Position numbers and translations under genes: made by a program. This document shows positions 24,551 to 35,950 of a stretch of 64,000 nt of DNA, piece by piece. Each line of letters begins with the position of its first letter. Within the stretch, counting starts at the first letter, position 1. The notes beneath the pieces are model-generated. The model saw nothing but the letters and a program-made list of their open reading frames with translations. It had not been told where the DNA came from and made no database searches. This stretch comes from Streptomyces tendae (GTDB taxonomy: Bacteria; Actinomycetota; Actinomycetes; Streptomycetales; Streptomycetaceae), in assembly GCF_014650435.1 (NCBI RefSeq), contig NZ_BMUY01000010.1, positions 186,001 to 250,000 on the forward strand. Direction: 5' to 3'.

Positions 24551-25936
24551 GTGAATCGACGGCTCGCTTCGTGGAGGTGTGCCCTGCCGCCCCTCCTGCG
24601 CTACCCGACCGTGGACGAGCTGGGGGCCCGGGCCGCCGCCTTCGCCGCCCGGCATCCCCGACACGCCCGGCTGCGCCGCGTGGGCACCTCCCGCGCGGGC
24701 ACCCCGCTGCTGCTGCTCTCCGTCGGCCACGGCAGCCGCCAGGTCCTCGTCGTCGCCGGACCGCACGCGAACGAGCCCGTGGGCGGCGCCACCGCCCTGC
24801 GGCTGGCCGAGCGGGCCGTCGCCGACCCCCGGCTCACCGAGGGCGCCGACGCCACCTGGAACCTGCTGCTGTGCGTCGACCCCGACGGCCTGCGCCGCAA
24901 CGAGGGCTGGCTCACCGGCCCCTACACCCTGGGCCGCTACGCCCGGAACTTCTTCCGGCCCGGCTTCCGGGAACAACCCGAGTGGCTGCCGGACGGCCCG
25001 GACCGCGCCACCCTGCCCGAGACCCGCACCCTGCTCGCCCTCCAGGACGAACTGCGGCCCTTCCTGCAGTGCTCCCTGCACGGCGTGGACGTCGGCGGCG
25101 GCTTCGTCGAGCTGACCCACGACCTGCCGGGACTCGCCCAGCGCATCGCCCACACCGCGGCCCGGCTCGGCATCCCCCGGGAACTCGGCGCCTACGACAC
25201 CCTGTACTGGCCCGACCTCGGACCCGCCGTCTACCGCATCCCGCCGCCCCGCCGCGGCGACCTCACCGCCGCGATCACCGAGGCGGCCGTCGACTCGACG
25301 TGGTGCCACCCGCGGCGCCACGGCACCGTCACCGCGGTCGTCGAGGCGCCCATGTGGGCCGTGGCGGCCGTGGCCGACGCCTCGCCGCCGGCCGACCGCG
25401 ACGGCGTGCTGCGCGCCGTGAGCCGCACCCTGCGCCACGACACCCGGCGCCTGCACCGCGTCCTCGCCCGGCTCAGGCCGCACCTCGCCGAGGTGCCGGA
25501 GGCCGCTCACCTGCTCGCACCGGTCGACGACTACCTGCTGGTGTGCCCCCGGCTCGCCGACGCGTGGGACCCGGACACCGACGACGGGACGGGCCGCTCA
25601 CTGCCGCCGATGAACACCTCCCACCTGGTCGCGCTGCGGCTGGCCGGACGGCGCCTGTCGCTGCGGACCGCGGGGCTGCTGCACCAGTTGGTCACCAGGA
25701 CCGGGGGCGATCCGGCGGGCGTGCTGTCCGAGCTGGACCGGCTCGTCGACGAGGGCTGCGCCGACTACCGCGACGGCTGCGCGGCGCACTGGATACCGGT
25801 CGGGCGGCAGGTGGAGTACCAGACGCGGGTGGTGCTCGCCGCGTTCGAACTGGCCGGGCGGCGCGTCGGCGCGGGCGCGCGCTCGGGTGAGGTCGGCCGG
25901 GATTCCGAAGCAGCGGTACCGATGCACCGCGACTGA
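24551..25936 (+). CDS. M14-family zinc carboxypeptidase
   Basis: A 461-aa protein with the M14 zinc-peptidase layout: HANEP near residue 72 (zinc His and Glu of HxxE), CSLHGVDVGGGF near residue 176 (third zinc ligand His) and the catalytic Glu in TAVVEAPMW near residue 263. No signal peptide is obvious, so it is probably cytoplasmic. GTG at 24551 has a weak ribosome binding site; a TTGACG hexamer at 24500-24505 is a possible -35. It is followed by simple repeats and converges with treY. Confidence 0.85.
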   Translation: MNRRLASWRCALPPLLRYPTVDELGARAAAFAARHPRHARLRRVGTSRAGTPLLLLSVGHGSRQVLVVAGPHANEPVGGATALRLAERAVADPRLTEGADATWNLLLCVDPDGLRRNEGWLTGPYTLGRYARNFFRPGFREQPEWLPDGPDRATLPETRTLLALQDELRPFLQCSLHGVDVGGGFVELTHDLPGLAQRIAHTAARLGIPRELGAYDTLYWPDLGPAVYRIPPPRRGDLTAAITEAAVDSTWCHPRRHGTVTAVVEAPMWAVAAVADASPPADRDGVLRAVSRTLRHDTRRLHRVLARLRPHLAEVPEAAHLLAPVDDYLLVCPRLADAWDPDTDDGTGRSLPPMNTSHLVALRLAGRRLSLRTAGLLHQLVTRTGGDPAGVLSELDRLVDEGCADYRDGCAAHWIPVGRQVEYQTRVVLAAFELAGRRVGAGARSGEVGRDSEAAVPMHRD

Positions 25937-25948
25937 CGCGCCGGGCCC

Positions 25949-26008
25949 CGTCTTCCCCGTGTTCCCCGTCTTCCGCGCGTTCCCGCTGCCGCTGCCGCTG
26001 CCGCTGCG
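25949..26008. repeat. 9-bp and 6-bp simple repeats between convergent genes
   Basis: Four 9-bp units related to CGTCTTCCC (25949-25984) are followed by four GCTGCC units (25985-26008). They begin 13 bp after the M14 peptidase stop and end just before the treY stop at 26014. Confidence 0.8.
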
Positions 26009-26013
26009 CTGCC

Positions 26014-28455
26014 TTACGTCGTCTCCGCCGTCTCCGGAGTCTCGGTCGTCTCCATCCGCTCCAGCAGTGCCACCGGTGTGTCCGCGAAAAGGTCCTCCAC
26101 GCGCGCGTGGCCCGTGAACTCCCGTCCGGGCGCCAGCGTGTCGGCCCACCTGCCGGGCGGCAGCGGCAGCGTCGTGCCGCGCCAGCCGCCCGCCTCCGCC
26201 AGCCGCAGCGACAGCCGGGTCACCGCGGTCACGACCCGGCCGGAGCGGACGAACGCCGCGCAGTGTGCCGCCGCCGGGCCCTCGGCGGGCAGCGGCTCGT
26301 ACGTCGCCGCCCCGCCGAAGGCGTCGGGCCGCCGGGCCCGCAGCGCCAGCGCCTCCCGCGTCACCGCCGCCTTCTCCCCGGCGCCCCCGGCCCAGCCCTC
26401 GTCCCCGGCGGCGGGGAAGTCCACCGTGCGGCGGTTGTCCGGGTCCACCAGCGCCCGGTACTCGCGCTCGGTGCCCTGGTAGAGGTCCGGTACGCCCGGC
26501 ATCGTCAGGTGGACCAGGGCGGTGCCGAGGACGTTGGCCCGGATGTGCGGCGCGAGCGCCTCGCGCAGGACGGCCACCCGCCCGCCGGGCGCGCCGCACG
26601 GCCCCGCCGCCACGAACCGCGCCACCGCCTCCTCGTACGAGGGCTCCTGCTCCGTCCAGCTGGTGTGCGTACCCGCCTCGCGCACATGCTTCAGCAGCGC
26701 TTCCCGCACCCGCTCCCCGTCCGCCGGGCCCAGACCGAACACCGTCTGCCAGGCCGCCCACGCCAGCTGCCGGTCGGGCGGTCCCTCGCCCGTGCCGGCG
26801 GTCGCCGTGACGTCCGTGATCTCAGTGACCTCTGTCAGGACGTCCGACCACCGCTCGGGGCACTGGGTGAGCACCGCCAGCGCGGCGCGTACGTCGGCGC
26901 TGCGCTTGGTGTCGTGGGTGGAGACGACGGTTCCGGTGGCGGGCCAGTCGCGCTGCACGCGCGCGCAGTAGGCGTGGAACTCCTGCGGCGACACGGCCGG
27001 ACGGCCCGGGTCGCCGCCCACCTCGGTCGCCGACAGCAGCGGCACCCAGCGGTAGAAGGCCGTGTCCTCGACGGACTTCGCGCGCAGCGCCGACGCGGTC
27101 TGCGCGAACCGCGTCCGGAACTCCACGTGCTCGGGACCGTCCCCGTACCGCCCCAGCACCAGGCCCCGTACGACGTCCACCGCGCCGGCCTCCTCGGGCA
27201 CCGTGAAGGCGAGCCGGGCCTCGGCCGCCGCCTCCTCGGTGACGACCGTCGCCGCGTCCACCGAGGTGTACGGCCGGTACACCTCCAGCCGCACCAGCAG
27301 CTCCCGCAACGCCGTGCGCAGCGCCCAGGGCGCCCGGTCGCGCAGCGCCGGATCCGGCGCGGTGGCGCACAGGCGGTGCGCCACCCGGGTCAGCCGGTCC
27401 AGCTCGGTGGCCAGCTCGTGCGTGAGCACCTCGTACGCCGCGCGCCGCACCGTCGCCGCCCAGTCCCCGCCCAGGTCCACCCGCGGAGCGGCGAACCGGC
27501 GGTACCCGTCGAGCAGTTGCCCGTACCCGGCGGGGTTCGTGAAGAGTCCGTCGACGTGCCGCAGGGCGTCGTAGCCGGTTGTGCCCGCGACGGGCCAGGC
27601 GGCGGGCAGTTGCTCCCCGTCCGCGAGGATCTTCTCCACCACCGTCCACCGGCCGCCGCTCGCGCGGTGCAGCCGCTCCAGGTAGGCGTCGGGGTCGGCG
27701 AGGCCGTCGGGATGGTCGACGCGCAGCCCGTCGATCACCCCCTCGTGCAGCAGCCGCAGGACGGTGCCGTGCGTGGCCTCGAACACCTCCGGGTCCTCCA
27801 CGCGCACGCCGATCAGCTCGGAGATGCTGAAGAATCGCCGGTAGTTCAGTTCGGTGCGGGCCAGCCGCCACCACACCGGGCGGTACCACTGAGCGTCGAG
27901 CAGCCGGGGCAGCGGCAGGTCCGCGGTGCCCTCGCGCAGCGGGAAGGCGTGCTCGTGGTAGCGCAGGACGTCTCCGTCGACCCGGAGGTCGCCCAGCACC
28001 TCGCCGACCGGGGCGCCGAGCACCGGCACCAGGAGCTGTCCGCCGCCCGCCTCCCAGTCGACGTCGAACCAGCGGGCGTACGGCGACCCGGGCCCCTCGC
28101 GCAGCACCTCCCAGAGGGCGTGGTTGTGGCGCGGCGACATCGCCATGTGGTTGGGCACGATGTCCACCACCAGGCCCAGACCGTGCTCCCGCGCGGTGCG
28201 CGACAGCGCCCGCAGCCCCTCCTCGCCGCCCAGTTCGGCCCGCACGCGCGCGTGGTCGACGACGTCGTAGCCGTGCTGCGAGCCCGGCACCGCATCCAGG
28301 ACGGGGGACAGGTGCAGGTGCGACACGCCGAGCGAGGCCAGGTACGGCACGGCCGCCGCCGCGGCCTTGAAGGGGAAGGACGGCTGCAGCTGGAGCCGGT
28401 AGGTGGCCGAGGGGACGGCGGAGGGTGAGGCGGGGCCGGGTCGCTCAGGTGTCAT
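26014..28455 (-). CDS. treY: Malto-oligosyltrehalose synthase
   Basis: An 813-aa GH13 enzyme that isomerises the reducing-end alpha-1,4 bond of maltodextrin into alpha,alpha-1,1 (trehalose end). It opens with TYRLQLQPSFPFKAAAAAVPYLASLG, followed by LVVDIVPNHMAMSP, GLRVDHPDGLADPDAYL, WTVVEKILADGE and VVSTHDTKRSADVRA, all diagnostic of TreY. The C-terminal dozen residues are a Thr/Glu repeat (ETTETPETAETT). It lies 82 bp after the treX/glgX gene on the same strand, so the two are probably co-transcribed. Confidence 0.96.
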   Translation of the reverse strand: MTPERPGPASPSAVPSATYRLQLQPSFPFKAAAAAVPYLASLGVSHLHLSPVLDAVPGSQHGYDVVDHARVRAELGGEEGLRALSRTAREHGLGLVVDIVPNHMAMSPRHNHALWEVLREGPGSPYARWFDVDWEAGGGQLLVPVLGAPVGEVLGDLRVDGDVLRYHEHAFPLREGTADLPLPRLLDAQWYRPVWWRLARTELNYRRFFSISELIGVRVEDPEVFEATHGTVLRLLHEGVIDGLRVDHPDGLADPDAYLERLHRASGGRWTVVEKILADGEQLPAAWPVAGTTGYDALRHVDGLFTNPAGYGQLLDGYRRFAAPRVDLGGDWAATVRRAAYEVLTHELATELDRLTRVAHRLCATAPDPALRDRAPWALRTALRELLVRLEVYRPYTSVDAATVVTEEAAAEARLAFTVPEEAGAVDVVRGLVLGRYGDGPEHVEFRTRFAQTASALRAKSVEDTAFYRWVPLLSATEVGGDPGRPAVSPQEFHAYCARVQRDWPATGTVVSTHDTKRSADVRAALAVLTQCPERWSDVLTEVTEITDVTATAGTGEGPPDRQLAWAAWQTVFGLGPADGERVREALLKHVREAGTHTSWTEQEPSYEEAVARFVAAGPCGAPGGRVAVLREALAPHIRANVLGTALVHLTMPGVPDLYQGTEREYRALVDPDNRRTVDFPAAGDEGWAGGAGEKAAVTREALALRARRPDAFGGAATYEPLPAEGPAAAHCAAFVRSGRVVTAVTRLSLRLAEAGGWRGTTLPLPPGRWADTLAPGREFTGHARVEDLFADTPVALLERMETTETPETAETT

Positions 28456-28537
28456 GGAAACCTACGTACCCGCCCCGCCGCCTTTCCTGTCACCGTCCCC
28501 CTGACGGGTGCACGGGGACGCGCCCGCACGGGCCGCC

Positions 28538-30646
<2,109 letters not shown>

Positions 30647-31011
30647 GAACACGACTCTTTCAGGTGTGGGGCGCCGGTGCGGACGCCTTGGCTCCGAGTC
30701 CCCCGGAAGTCTCCCCGAAAGTGAGGCGACCACCTAGCACGTACGTCCTCTTACCCACCCTCCGGCGTTCTGCTCCGGTCGGTCCCCGGGCAGGCGCACG
30801 GCCCCCTCCGTCGTACCCCTCCCACGTCACCGCTATGAATCCGCTCACTCCTCGGTGTGAGCACGGCCGGAACGCCTTTGTGGATCAAGCAAGTTGGCAA
30901 AACCGGCCCGTCCATCGGGCTGCACCGCGGACCGTCGGCGGAGTACCCTTCCTTGATCGTTGGGACGGGGTGTCCCCGGCAGTGTCCGGGGGAGCGGAAG
31001 GCGGTACTCGG

Positions 31012-32259
31012 GTGGGCTCGGGAGGGCTGGAGCTGCCTCCTGGTGACGACGGTCACCAGGGGAACTCCGCGGACGTCCCGCCCGGTGCGGTGTCCCTGGC
31101 GCGGCCCATGAACGCGGGCGCGATCGGTCCGGAGCTGGACTGGGACGCCGGGGCCTGGCACGAGGTGCGCACGCGTGCGCAGCGGGCGGGCCGGGCCTAC
31201 ATCTGGCTGAACCTCGTCGAGCAGCGGCTGCGCGCGGTCGTGGCCGCCGTCCTGCGCCCGGTCTACGAACCGGTCCACGGCGACGACTGGGTGGTCGCGG
31301 CCGCCGGACCCGCCGGACAGGAGTGGGTGCAGCGCGCCGTCGCGGTGCGGGAGGTCAGCCGCCGCAAGGGCTATCTGCTCGACCCGGCCGACGACAACGT
31401 CCTCAGCTTCCTCACCCTGCCCCAGCTGCGCGAGCTGATGGTGCAGCACTGGCCCTGCTTCGAGCCCTACGTGGACGAGCGCCGCGACGTCGAACTGGCC
31501 CTGGACGAACTGGAAGTCACCCGCAACGTCGTCTCCCGCAACCGGGCCCTGTCCGAGGCGGTCCTGAACCAGGCCGAGCGGGCCTCGGCGCGACTCCTCG
31601 AGGTGCTCGGCGCGGGCAGCGACGTGCCGTCCGCGCGAAGGCTGCCCGTCGACGCGGTGGAGGACCTGGTCGGGGACCGCTACGCCGACGTGGTCGCCGT
31701 GCACTCGGACCGGGTGCGGCTGCTGCGCCAGTTCCCCGCCGAGGACCTGTTCGGCAGCGCCCGCCGGGTGGACGCCCTCGGTATCGGCCTCAACCTGCTC
31801 GTGCAGAACTTCTCCGGCCGGCGCCTGCTGCGGATGGCCGAGGCCGGCGGGCGGGTGCGGCTGCTCTTCCTGAACCCGGCCTCCAGCGCGATCAAGCGCC
31901 GCGAGCGCGAACTGGGCATCAAGCGGGGTGAGCTGAGCCGCGCGGTGGAGATGAACATCCTGCACATGCGGCGCGTGCGGGCCCGGCTGCGGGACCCGGG
32001 CGCCTTCGAGATCCAGGTCTTCGACGAGACGCCCCGCTTCACGGCCTACCTCGTCGACGGGGACGGCGCCGACGGCATCGCGGTCGTGCAGTCCTACCTG
32101 CGCCGCACGCGCGGCATGGAGGCACCGGTCCTCGTCCTGCGCAACGGGCGCAACGGAGGAAAGGTCGTCAAGTCGGACCGGGTCGACGAAGGCGGACTTT
32201 TCCCCACCTACCGTGAGGAGTTCGAGCTGATGTGGGCGGATTCGCGCCCGGTGTCGTGA
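31012..32259 (+). CDS. SAV2148-like HEPN-domain protein
   Basis: A 415-aa protein matching a Streptomyces family labelled SAV2148-type HEPN protein. HEPN domains are often metal-independent RNases with an R-X4-6-H motif; here RELMVQH (R140, H146) has that spacing and RNVVSRNRALSEAV (~176) is helical. The second half (~235-400) includes VQNFSGRRLLRMAEAGGRVRLLFLNP and YLRRTRGMEAPVLVLR, resembling effector or response parts in such proteins. GTG at 31012 follows GGAAGGCGG and gives VGSGGLELPPGD. No cognate antitoxin is seen beside it. Function unproven. Confidence 0.72.
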   Translation: MGSGGLELPPGDDGHQGNSADVPPGAVSLARPMNAGAIGPELDWDAGAWHEVRTRAQRAGRAYIWLNLVEQRLRAVVAAVLRPVYEPVHGDDWVVAAAGPAGQEWVQRAVAVREVSRRKGYLLDPADDNVLSFLTLPQLRELMVQHWPCFEPYVDERRDVELALDELEVTRNVVSRNRALSEAVLNQAERASARLLEVLGAGSDVPSARRLPVDAVEDLVGDRYADVVAVHSDRVRLLRQFPAEDLFGSARRVDALGIGLNLLVQNFSGRRLLRMAEAGGRVRLLFLNPASSAIKRRERELGIKRGELSRAVEMNILHMRRVRARLRDPGAFEIQVFDETPRFTAYLVDGDGADGIAVVQSYLRRTRGMEAPVLVLRNGRNGGKVVKSDRVDEGGLFPTYREEFELMWADSRPVS

Positions 32260-32374
32260 ACGCCGCCCCCTGGAGCGACTCGGACGTAAGCGGAATGCGA
32301 TCCTCTGATTGTCAGTGGCCCGTGGGAAGGTGGAGACCACTGGGGGAAAGCACCACCGAGAAGGGGGACCGCCC

Positions 32375-33106
32375 ATGGGCTGGCACCGGGAGCTGCTGAT
32401 CGGCTTCGACCTGGAGACGACGGGCACCGATCCGCGCGAGGCGCGCATCGTCACGGGAGCCGTGATCGAGGTCAGGGGCTCACAGACGCTCGGCCGGCGG
32501 GAGTGGCTGGCCGACCCCGGAGTGGAGATCCCGGCGGACGCGGTCGCGGTGCACGGCATCAGCAACGAACGCGCGGCCCGCGAGGGCCTGCCCGCCGACC
32601 GGGTCGCGGACGCCATCGCCGAAGTCCTCGTGGACCACTGGAAGGCGGGCGTCCCGGTCGTCGCCTACAACGCGGCCTTCGACCTCACCCTGCTCTCCGC
32701 CGAGCTGCGGCGCCACGCGCTGCCGTCCCTGCGCGAGCGCCTGGGCACGGACCCCGCCCCGGTCATCGACCCGTACACCATCGACCGGTCCGTCGACCGC
32801 TACCGCCGGGGCAAGCGCAATCTCGAAGCGGTCTGCCGGGAGTACGGCGTGCCGCTCGACGCCGCCCACGACGCCGCGGCCGACGCCCTCGCCGCGGCCC
32901 GCCTGGCCGGGGCGATAGCCGGCCGCCACCCCAAGGTCGCGGCCCTCGGCCCGGCGGACCTGCACCGCCGCCAGATCGAGTGGTACGCCGAGTGGGCGGC
33001 GGACTTCCAGAGCTTCCTGCGCCGCAAGGGCGATGCCACGGCCGTCGTCGACGGTGCCTGGCCGCTGCGGGAGTTGGCCGGGGAACCGGCCGACGAGCGG
33101 GTCTGA
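32375..33106 (+). CDS. DnaQ-like 3'-5' exonuclease
   Basis: A 243-aa DEDDh exonuclease of the DNA polymerase III epsilon type. ExoI is FDLETTGTDP (residues ~10-19), ExoII VVAYNAAFDLTLL (~95-107), and ExoIII HDAAADALAAARLA (~167-180, His and Asp). It has no polymerase or GIY-YIG domain, so it is a stand-alone proofreading or RNase-type enzyme. GGGGGACC lies just before the ATG at 32375. It is 115 bp behind the HEPN gene, possibly in one transcript, and converges with the phosphotransferase gene at 33155. Confidence 0.92.
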   Translation: MGWHRELLIGFDLETTGTDPREARIVTGAVIEVRGSQTLGRREWLADPGVEIPADAVAVHGISNERAAREGLPADRVADAIAEVLVDHWKAGVPVVAYNAAFDLTLLSAELRRHALPSLRERLGTDPAPVIDPYTIDRSVDRYRRGKRNLEAVCREYGVPLDAAHDAAADALAAARLAGAIAGRHPKVAALGPADLHRRQIEWYAEWAADFQSFLRRKGDATAVVDGAWPLRELAGEPADERV

Positions 33107-33154
33107 CCCGGCCCGGTCGGCCGACCCGAGGGCCGGAGGGGCGGACCGCGAGGG

Positions 33155-34021
33155 TCAGAAGGGGTACCAGCGCACCTCGGGGTCCCCGTCCCGCAGCGAC
33201 GCCACCCTGCGTTCGAACTCGGCCAGTGCCTTGGGGTTGCTCGGCGCGTGCTGGGCCACCCAGGCACAGCTCGCGGTCTCCCGCGCGCCGCGCAGCACCG
33301 CGCAGCCGTCCCACTCGCGCACGTCCCAGCCGTAGGCCGCGGTGAAGGCGTCGTGCGCCTCGGCGGGCAGCCCGTAGCGGTCCCGGCTGAGCGCCATCAC
33401 CACGAGGTCGTGCTCACGCAGGTCGGCGGAGAAGGTCTCCAGGTCGATCAGGACCGGCCCGTCGGGGCCGACGTGCACATTGCGGGGCAGCGCGTCCCCG
33501 TGGATCGGACCCGGCGTCAGGTGCGGGGTGAGCGCGGCGGCCGCCGACGCGAAGCCGTCCCGGCGCTCGCGCAGGTACGCGGCGTCCGCGGGGTCGATCA
33601 CGTCGCCCGCGAGACGCAGCCACCGTTCCACACCGCCCAGCAGCTCGCGGGGCGGCAGCTCGAAGGAGGAGGGCAGGGGCAGCGCGTGGACGAGACGGAG
33701 CAGCACCGCGACGTCCCGGGGCTCGGTGGGCCGCACCGGTTCGGGCAGCCGCCGCCACACGGTCACCGGATGCCCGTCGACGAACAGGGCCGTCGGCTCG
33801 GCCGCCCGCACCGCAGGGACGCCCGCCTCCTCCAGCCAGAGCGCGACGGCCAGTTCCCGGCGCGCCCGCTCCAGGAGCTCGGCGTCGCGGCCCACCTTGA
33901 CCGCCAGGTCGCCGGCGCCGAACACCGCGTTCTCACCGAGGGCCAGCAGCCGCGCCTCCGACGCCGGGCCGGGCAGTACCCCCGCCGCGGCCAGCACCTC
34001 CCGCGCCCGTGCCTCGTCCAT
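33155..34021 (-). CDS. Aminoglycoside-phosphotransferase-fold kinase
   Basis: A 288-aa APH/choline-kinase-like protein with an intact catalytic loop, IHGDALPRNVHV (Brenner motif HGDxxxxN, residues ~190), and metal loop VLIDLETFSADLREHDL. The N-lobe contains NAVFGAGDLAVKVGRDAELLERARREL with the ATP-contacting Lys. The substrate cannot be told from sequence; such proteins range from antibiotic kinases to metabolite kinases. The ATG at 34021 was chosen over an Arg-rich 46-codon extension. It is divergent from the sugar ABC operon. Confidence 0.85.
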   Translation of the reverse strand: MDEARAREVLAAAGVLPGPASEARLLALGENAVFGAGDLAVKVGRDAELLERARRELAVALWLEEAGVPAVRAAEPTALFVDGHPVTVWRRLPEPVRPTEPRDVAVLLRLVHALPLPSSFELPPRELLGGVERWLRLAGDVIDPADAAYLRERRDGFASAAAALTPHLTPGPIHGDALPRNVHVGPDGPVLIDLETFSADLREHDLVVMALSRDRYGLPAEAHDAFTAAYGWDVREWDGCAVLRGARETASCAWVAQHAPSNPKALAEFERRVASLRDGDPEVRWYPF

Positions 34022-34172
34022 CGTCCCGTGCCTCCGTGTCCGTGCGGTTCCCGCCATCCGTCGGCCATTGTCCCATTCGCACAGGTGGGGGCATGTCCCG
34101 GGCCCTTGACGGGACGCGGTCACTTCACGACCATGACCAGGCCCGTCCGAGCCGCGCATAGGGGTTGATTAC

Positions 34173-35120
34173 GTGACATTGGTGACCGAGCCGAGACGAC
34201 CGGCGCGCCGTGCGCCCGGCCCGGACGCCCCGCGGGGCGCGCCGGACCACGGCGCCTGGTTCCTGGTCCTGCCCGCGCTGATCCCGATCCTGGTCCTCAG
34301 CGTCGGGCCGCTGCTCTACGGCATCCTGCTGGCGTTCACCGACGCCCAGTCGGGCCGTACGGAGCCCACCCGGTGGATCGGCACTCTGAACTTCCAGGAC
34401 CTGCTGCACGACACGCTGTTCTGGGAGTCGTTCCGGATCGGCCTGGTGTGGGCCGTCGGAGTGACCGTGCCGCAGTTCCTGCTCGCCCTCGGTCTCGCCC
34501 TGCTGCTCAACCAGAACCTCCGGATGCGCTGGCTGGCCCGGGCCCTGGCGATCATCCCCTGGGCGATGCCCGAGGTCGTCGTCGGCATCATGTGGCGGCT
34601 GGTCTACAACACGGACGCGGGCATCCTCAACGAGACCCTGCGCGACCTCGGCCTCGGCGGCGGCCACGACTGGCTCAGCGGCCTCGGCACCGCCCTGCCC
34701 GCCGTCATCGTCGTCGGCGTCTGGGCCGGCATGCCGCAGACGACGGTCGCGCTGCTCGCCGGACTGCAGAACACCCCGCGCGAGCTGCACGAGGCGGCCG
34801 CGGTGGACGGCGCGGGAGCCTGGCGCCGCTTCCGCACGGTCACCTGGCCCGCCCTCAGGCCCGTCGCACTCGCCATCACCGCGCTCAACCTCATCTGGAA
34901 CTTCAACTCCTTCGCCCTGGTCTACGTGCTGACGAACGGCGGCCCCGGCGGCCGCACCCGGCTGCCCATGCTCTTCGCCTACGAAGAGGCGTTCCGCTAC
35001 GGCCAGTTCGGCTACGCGGCGGCCATGGGCTGCGTGATGGTCGCCCTGATCTCGATCCTGCTGGCGGTCTTCCTCGTCGGCCGTCTCCGGGGCGAGGCCA
35101 AGGGAGGTGACAAGGCGTGA
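34173..35120 (+). CDS. Sugar ABC transporter permease (MalF/UgpA-like)
   Basis: A 315-aa permease with six predicted membrane helices and the cytoplasmic EAA loop LHEAAAVDGAGAWRRFRTVTWPAL near residue 207. It belongs to the CUT1 carbohydrate-uptake group. First gene of a permease-permease-binding protein operon. GTG at 34173 follows AGGGG; GTG 34182 is possible. TTGACG at 34106 with GACCAT 17 bp later is a candidate promoter, and a GGTCA/TGACC dyad (34118-34138) overlaps its spacer. Confidence 0.92.
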   Translation: MTLVTEPRRPARRAPGPDAPRGAPDHGAWFLVLPALIPILVLSVGPLLYGILLAFTDAQSGRTEPTRWIGTLNFQDLLHDTLFWESFRIGLVWAVGVTVPQFLLALGLALLLNQNLRMRWLARALAIIPWAMPEVVVGIMWRLVYNTDAGILNETLRDLGLGGGHDWLSGLGTALPAVIVVGVWAGMPQTTVALLAGLQNTPRELHEAAAVDGAGAWRRFRTVTWPALRPVALAITALNLIWNFNSFALVYVLTNGGPGGRTRLPMLFAYEEAFRYGQFGYAAAMGCVMVALISILLAVFLVGRLRGEAKGGDKA

Positions 35121-35950
35121 GGACCTCGACCGCGGCCCGCACGGGTCAGTACGCGGCACTGCTCGCCTACCTGGTCTTCCTGGCCTTCCCGTTCGTGTGG
35201 CTGATCTCCATCGCCTTCAAGCCGCCGCGCGAGCTGGCCAGTCTGCACCCCACCTGGATCCCCGAGAACCCCACCCTCGACAACTTCCGGCAGGCCTTCG
35301 ACGAGCAGCCGCTGCTCCAGGCCGGGCTCAACTCCCTGCTCGCCGCGCTCGGCGCCGCCGTGATCGCCGTGCTGATCGCGACCCCGATGGCGTACGTCAT
35401 GGCCCGCCGCCGCGGCCGGCTCGCCAAGGCGGCCACCGGGTGGGTCGTGGTCAGCCAGGCGTTCCCCTTCGTCCTGCTGATCATCCCGTTGTTCCTGGTC
35501 CTGAAGAATCTCGGCCTGATCAACTCCGTTCCCGGGCTCGTGATGGTGTACGTCGTGTGGTCGCTGCCGTTCGCGCTGTGGATGCTCGCCGGATACGTCC
35601 GCGCCGTGCCGCGCGAGCTGGAGGAGGCGGCCGCGGTCGACGGTGCCGGACGGCTGCGGACCCTGGTCTCGGTGACCGCGCCGCTGCTCGCGCCCGGGAT
35701 CGTGGCCACGGCCCTGTTCGCCTTCATCACCGCGTGGAACGAGTTCTTCTTCGCCCTGGTTCTGCTGAAGACCCCGGAGAAACAGACCCTGCCCGTGATC
35801 CTCACCCACTTCATCGGCGCCGGGGGCGTCGCCGACCTCGGACCGCTCGCCGCAGCCGCCTTCCTCGCCACCCTGCCCTCGCTGGTGGTCTTCGCCCTCA
35901 TCCAGCGGCGGATCACGGGCGGCATGCTCGCCGGGGCGGTGAAGAGCTGA
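35117..35950 (+). CDS. Sugar ABC transporter permease (MalG/UgpE-like)
   Basis: A 277-aa CUT1-type permease with six membrane helices and the EAA loop LEEAAAVDGAGRLRTLVSVTAPLL near residue 173. Its GTG overlaps the stop of the first permease (GTGA). It forms the heterodimeric channel with that permease. No ATPase gene is in the operon; streptomycetes commonly energise CUT1 importers with the shared ATPase MsiK encoded elsewhere. Confidence 0.93.
   Translation: MRTSTAARTGQYAALLAYLVFLAFPFVWLISIAFKPPRELASLHPTWIPENPTLDNFRQAFDEQPLLQAGLNSLLAALGAAVIAVLIATPMAYVMARRRGRLAKAATGWVVVSQAFPFVLLIIPLFLVLKNLGLINSVPGLVMVYVVWSLPFALWMLAGYVRAVPRELEEAAAVDGAGRLRTLVSVTAPLLAPGIVATALFAFITAWNEFFFALVLLKTPEKQTLPVILTHFIGAGGVADLGPLAAAAFLATLPSLVVFALIQRRITGGMLAGAVKS

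Noticed and set aside
33115..33126. GGTCGGCCGACC palindrome after the DnaQ-like gene.
   Set aside because: A 12-bp GC palindrome without loop is expected by chance in such GC-rich DNA and is not placed as an operator.
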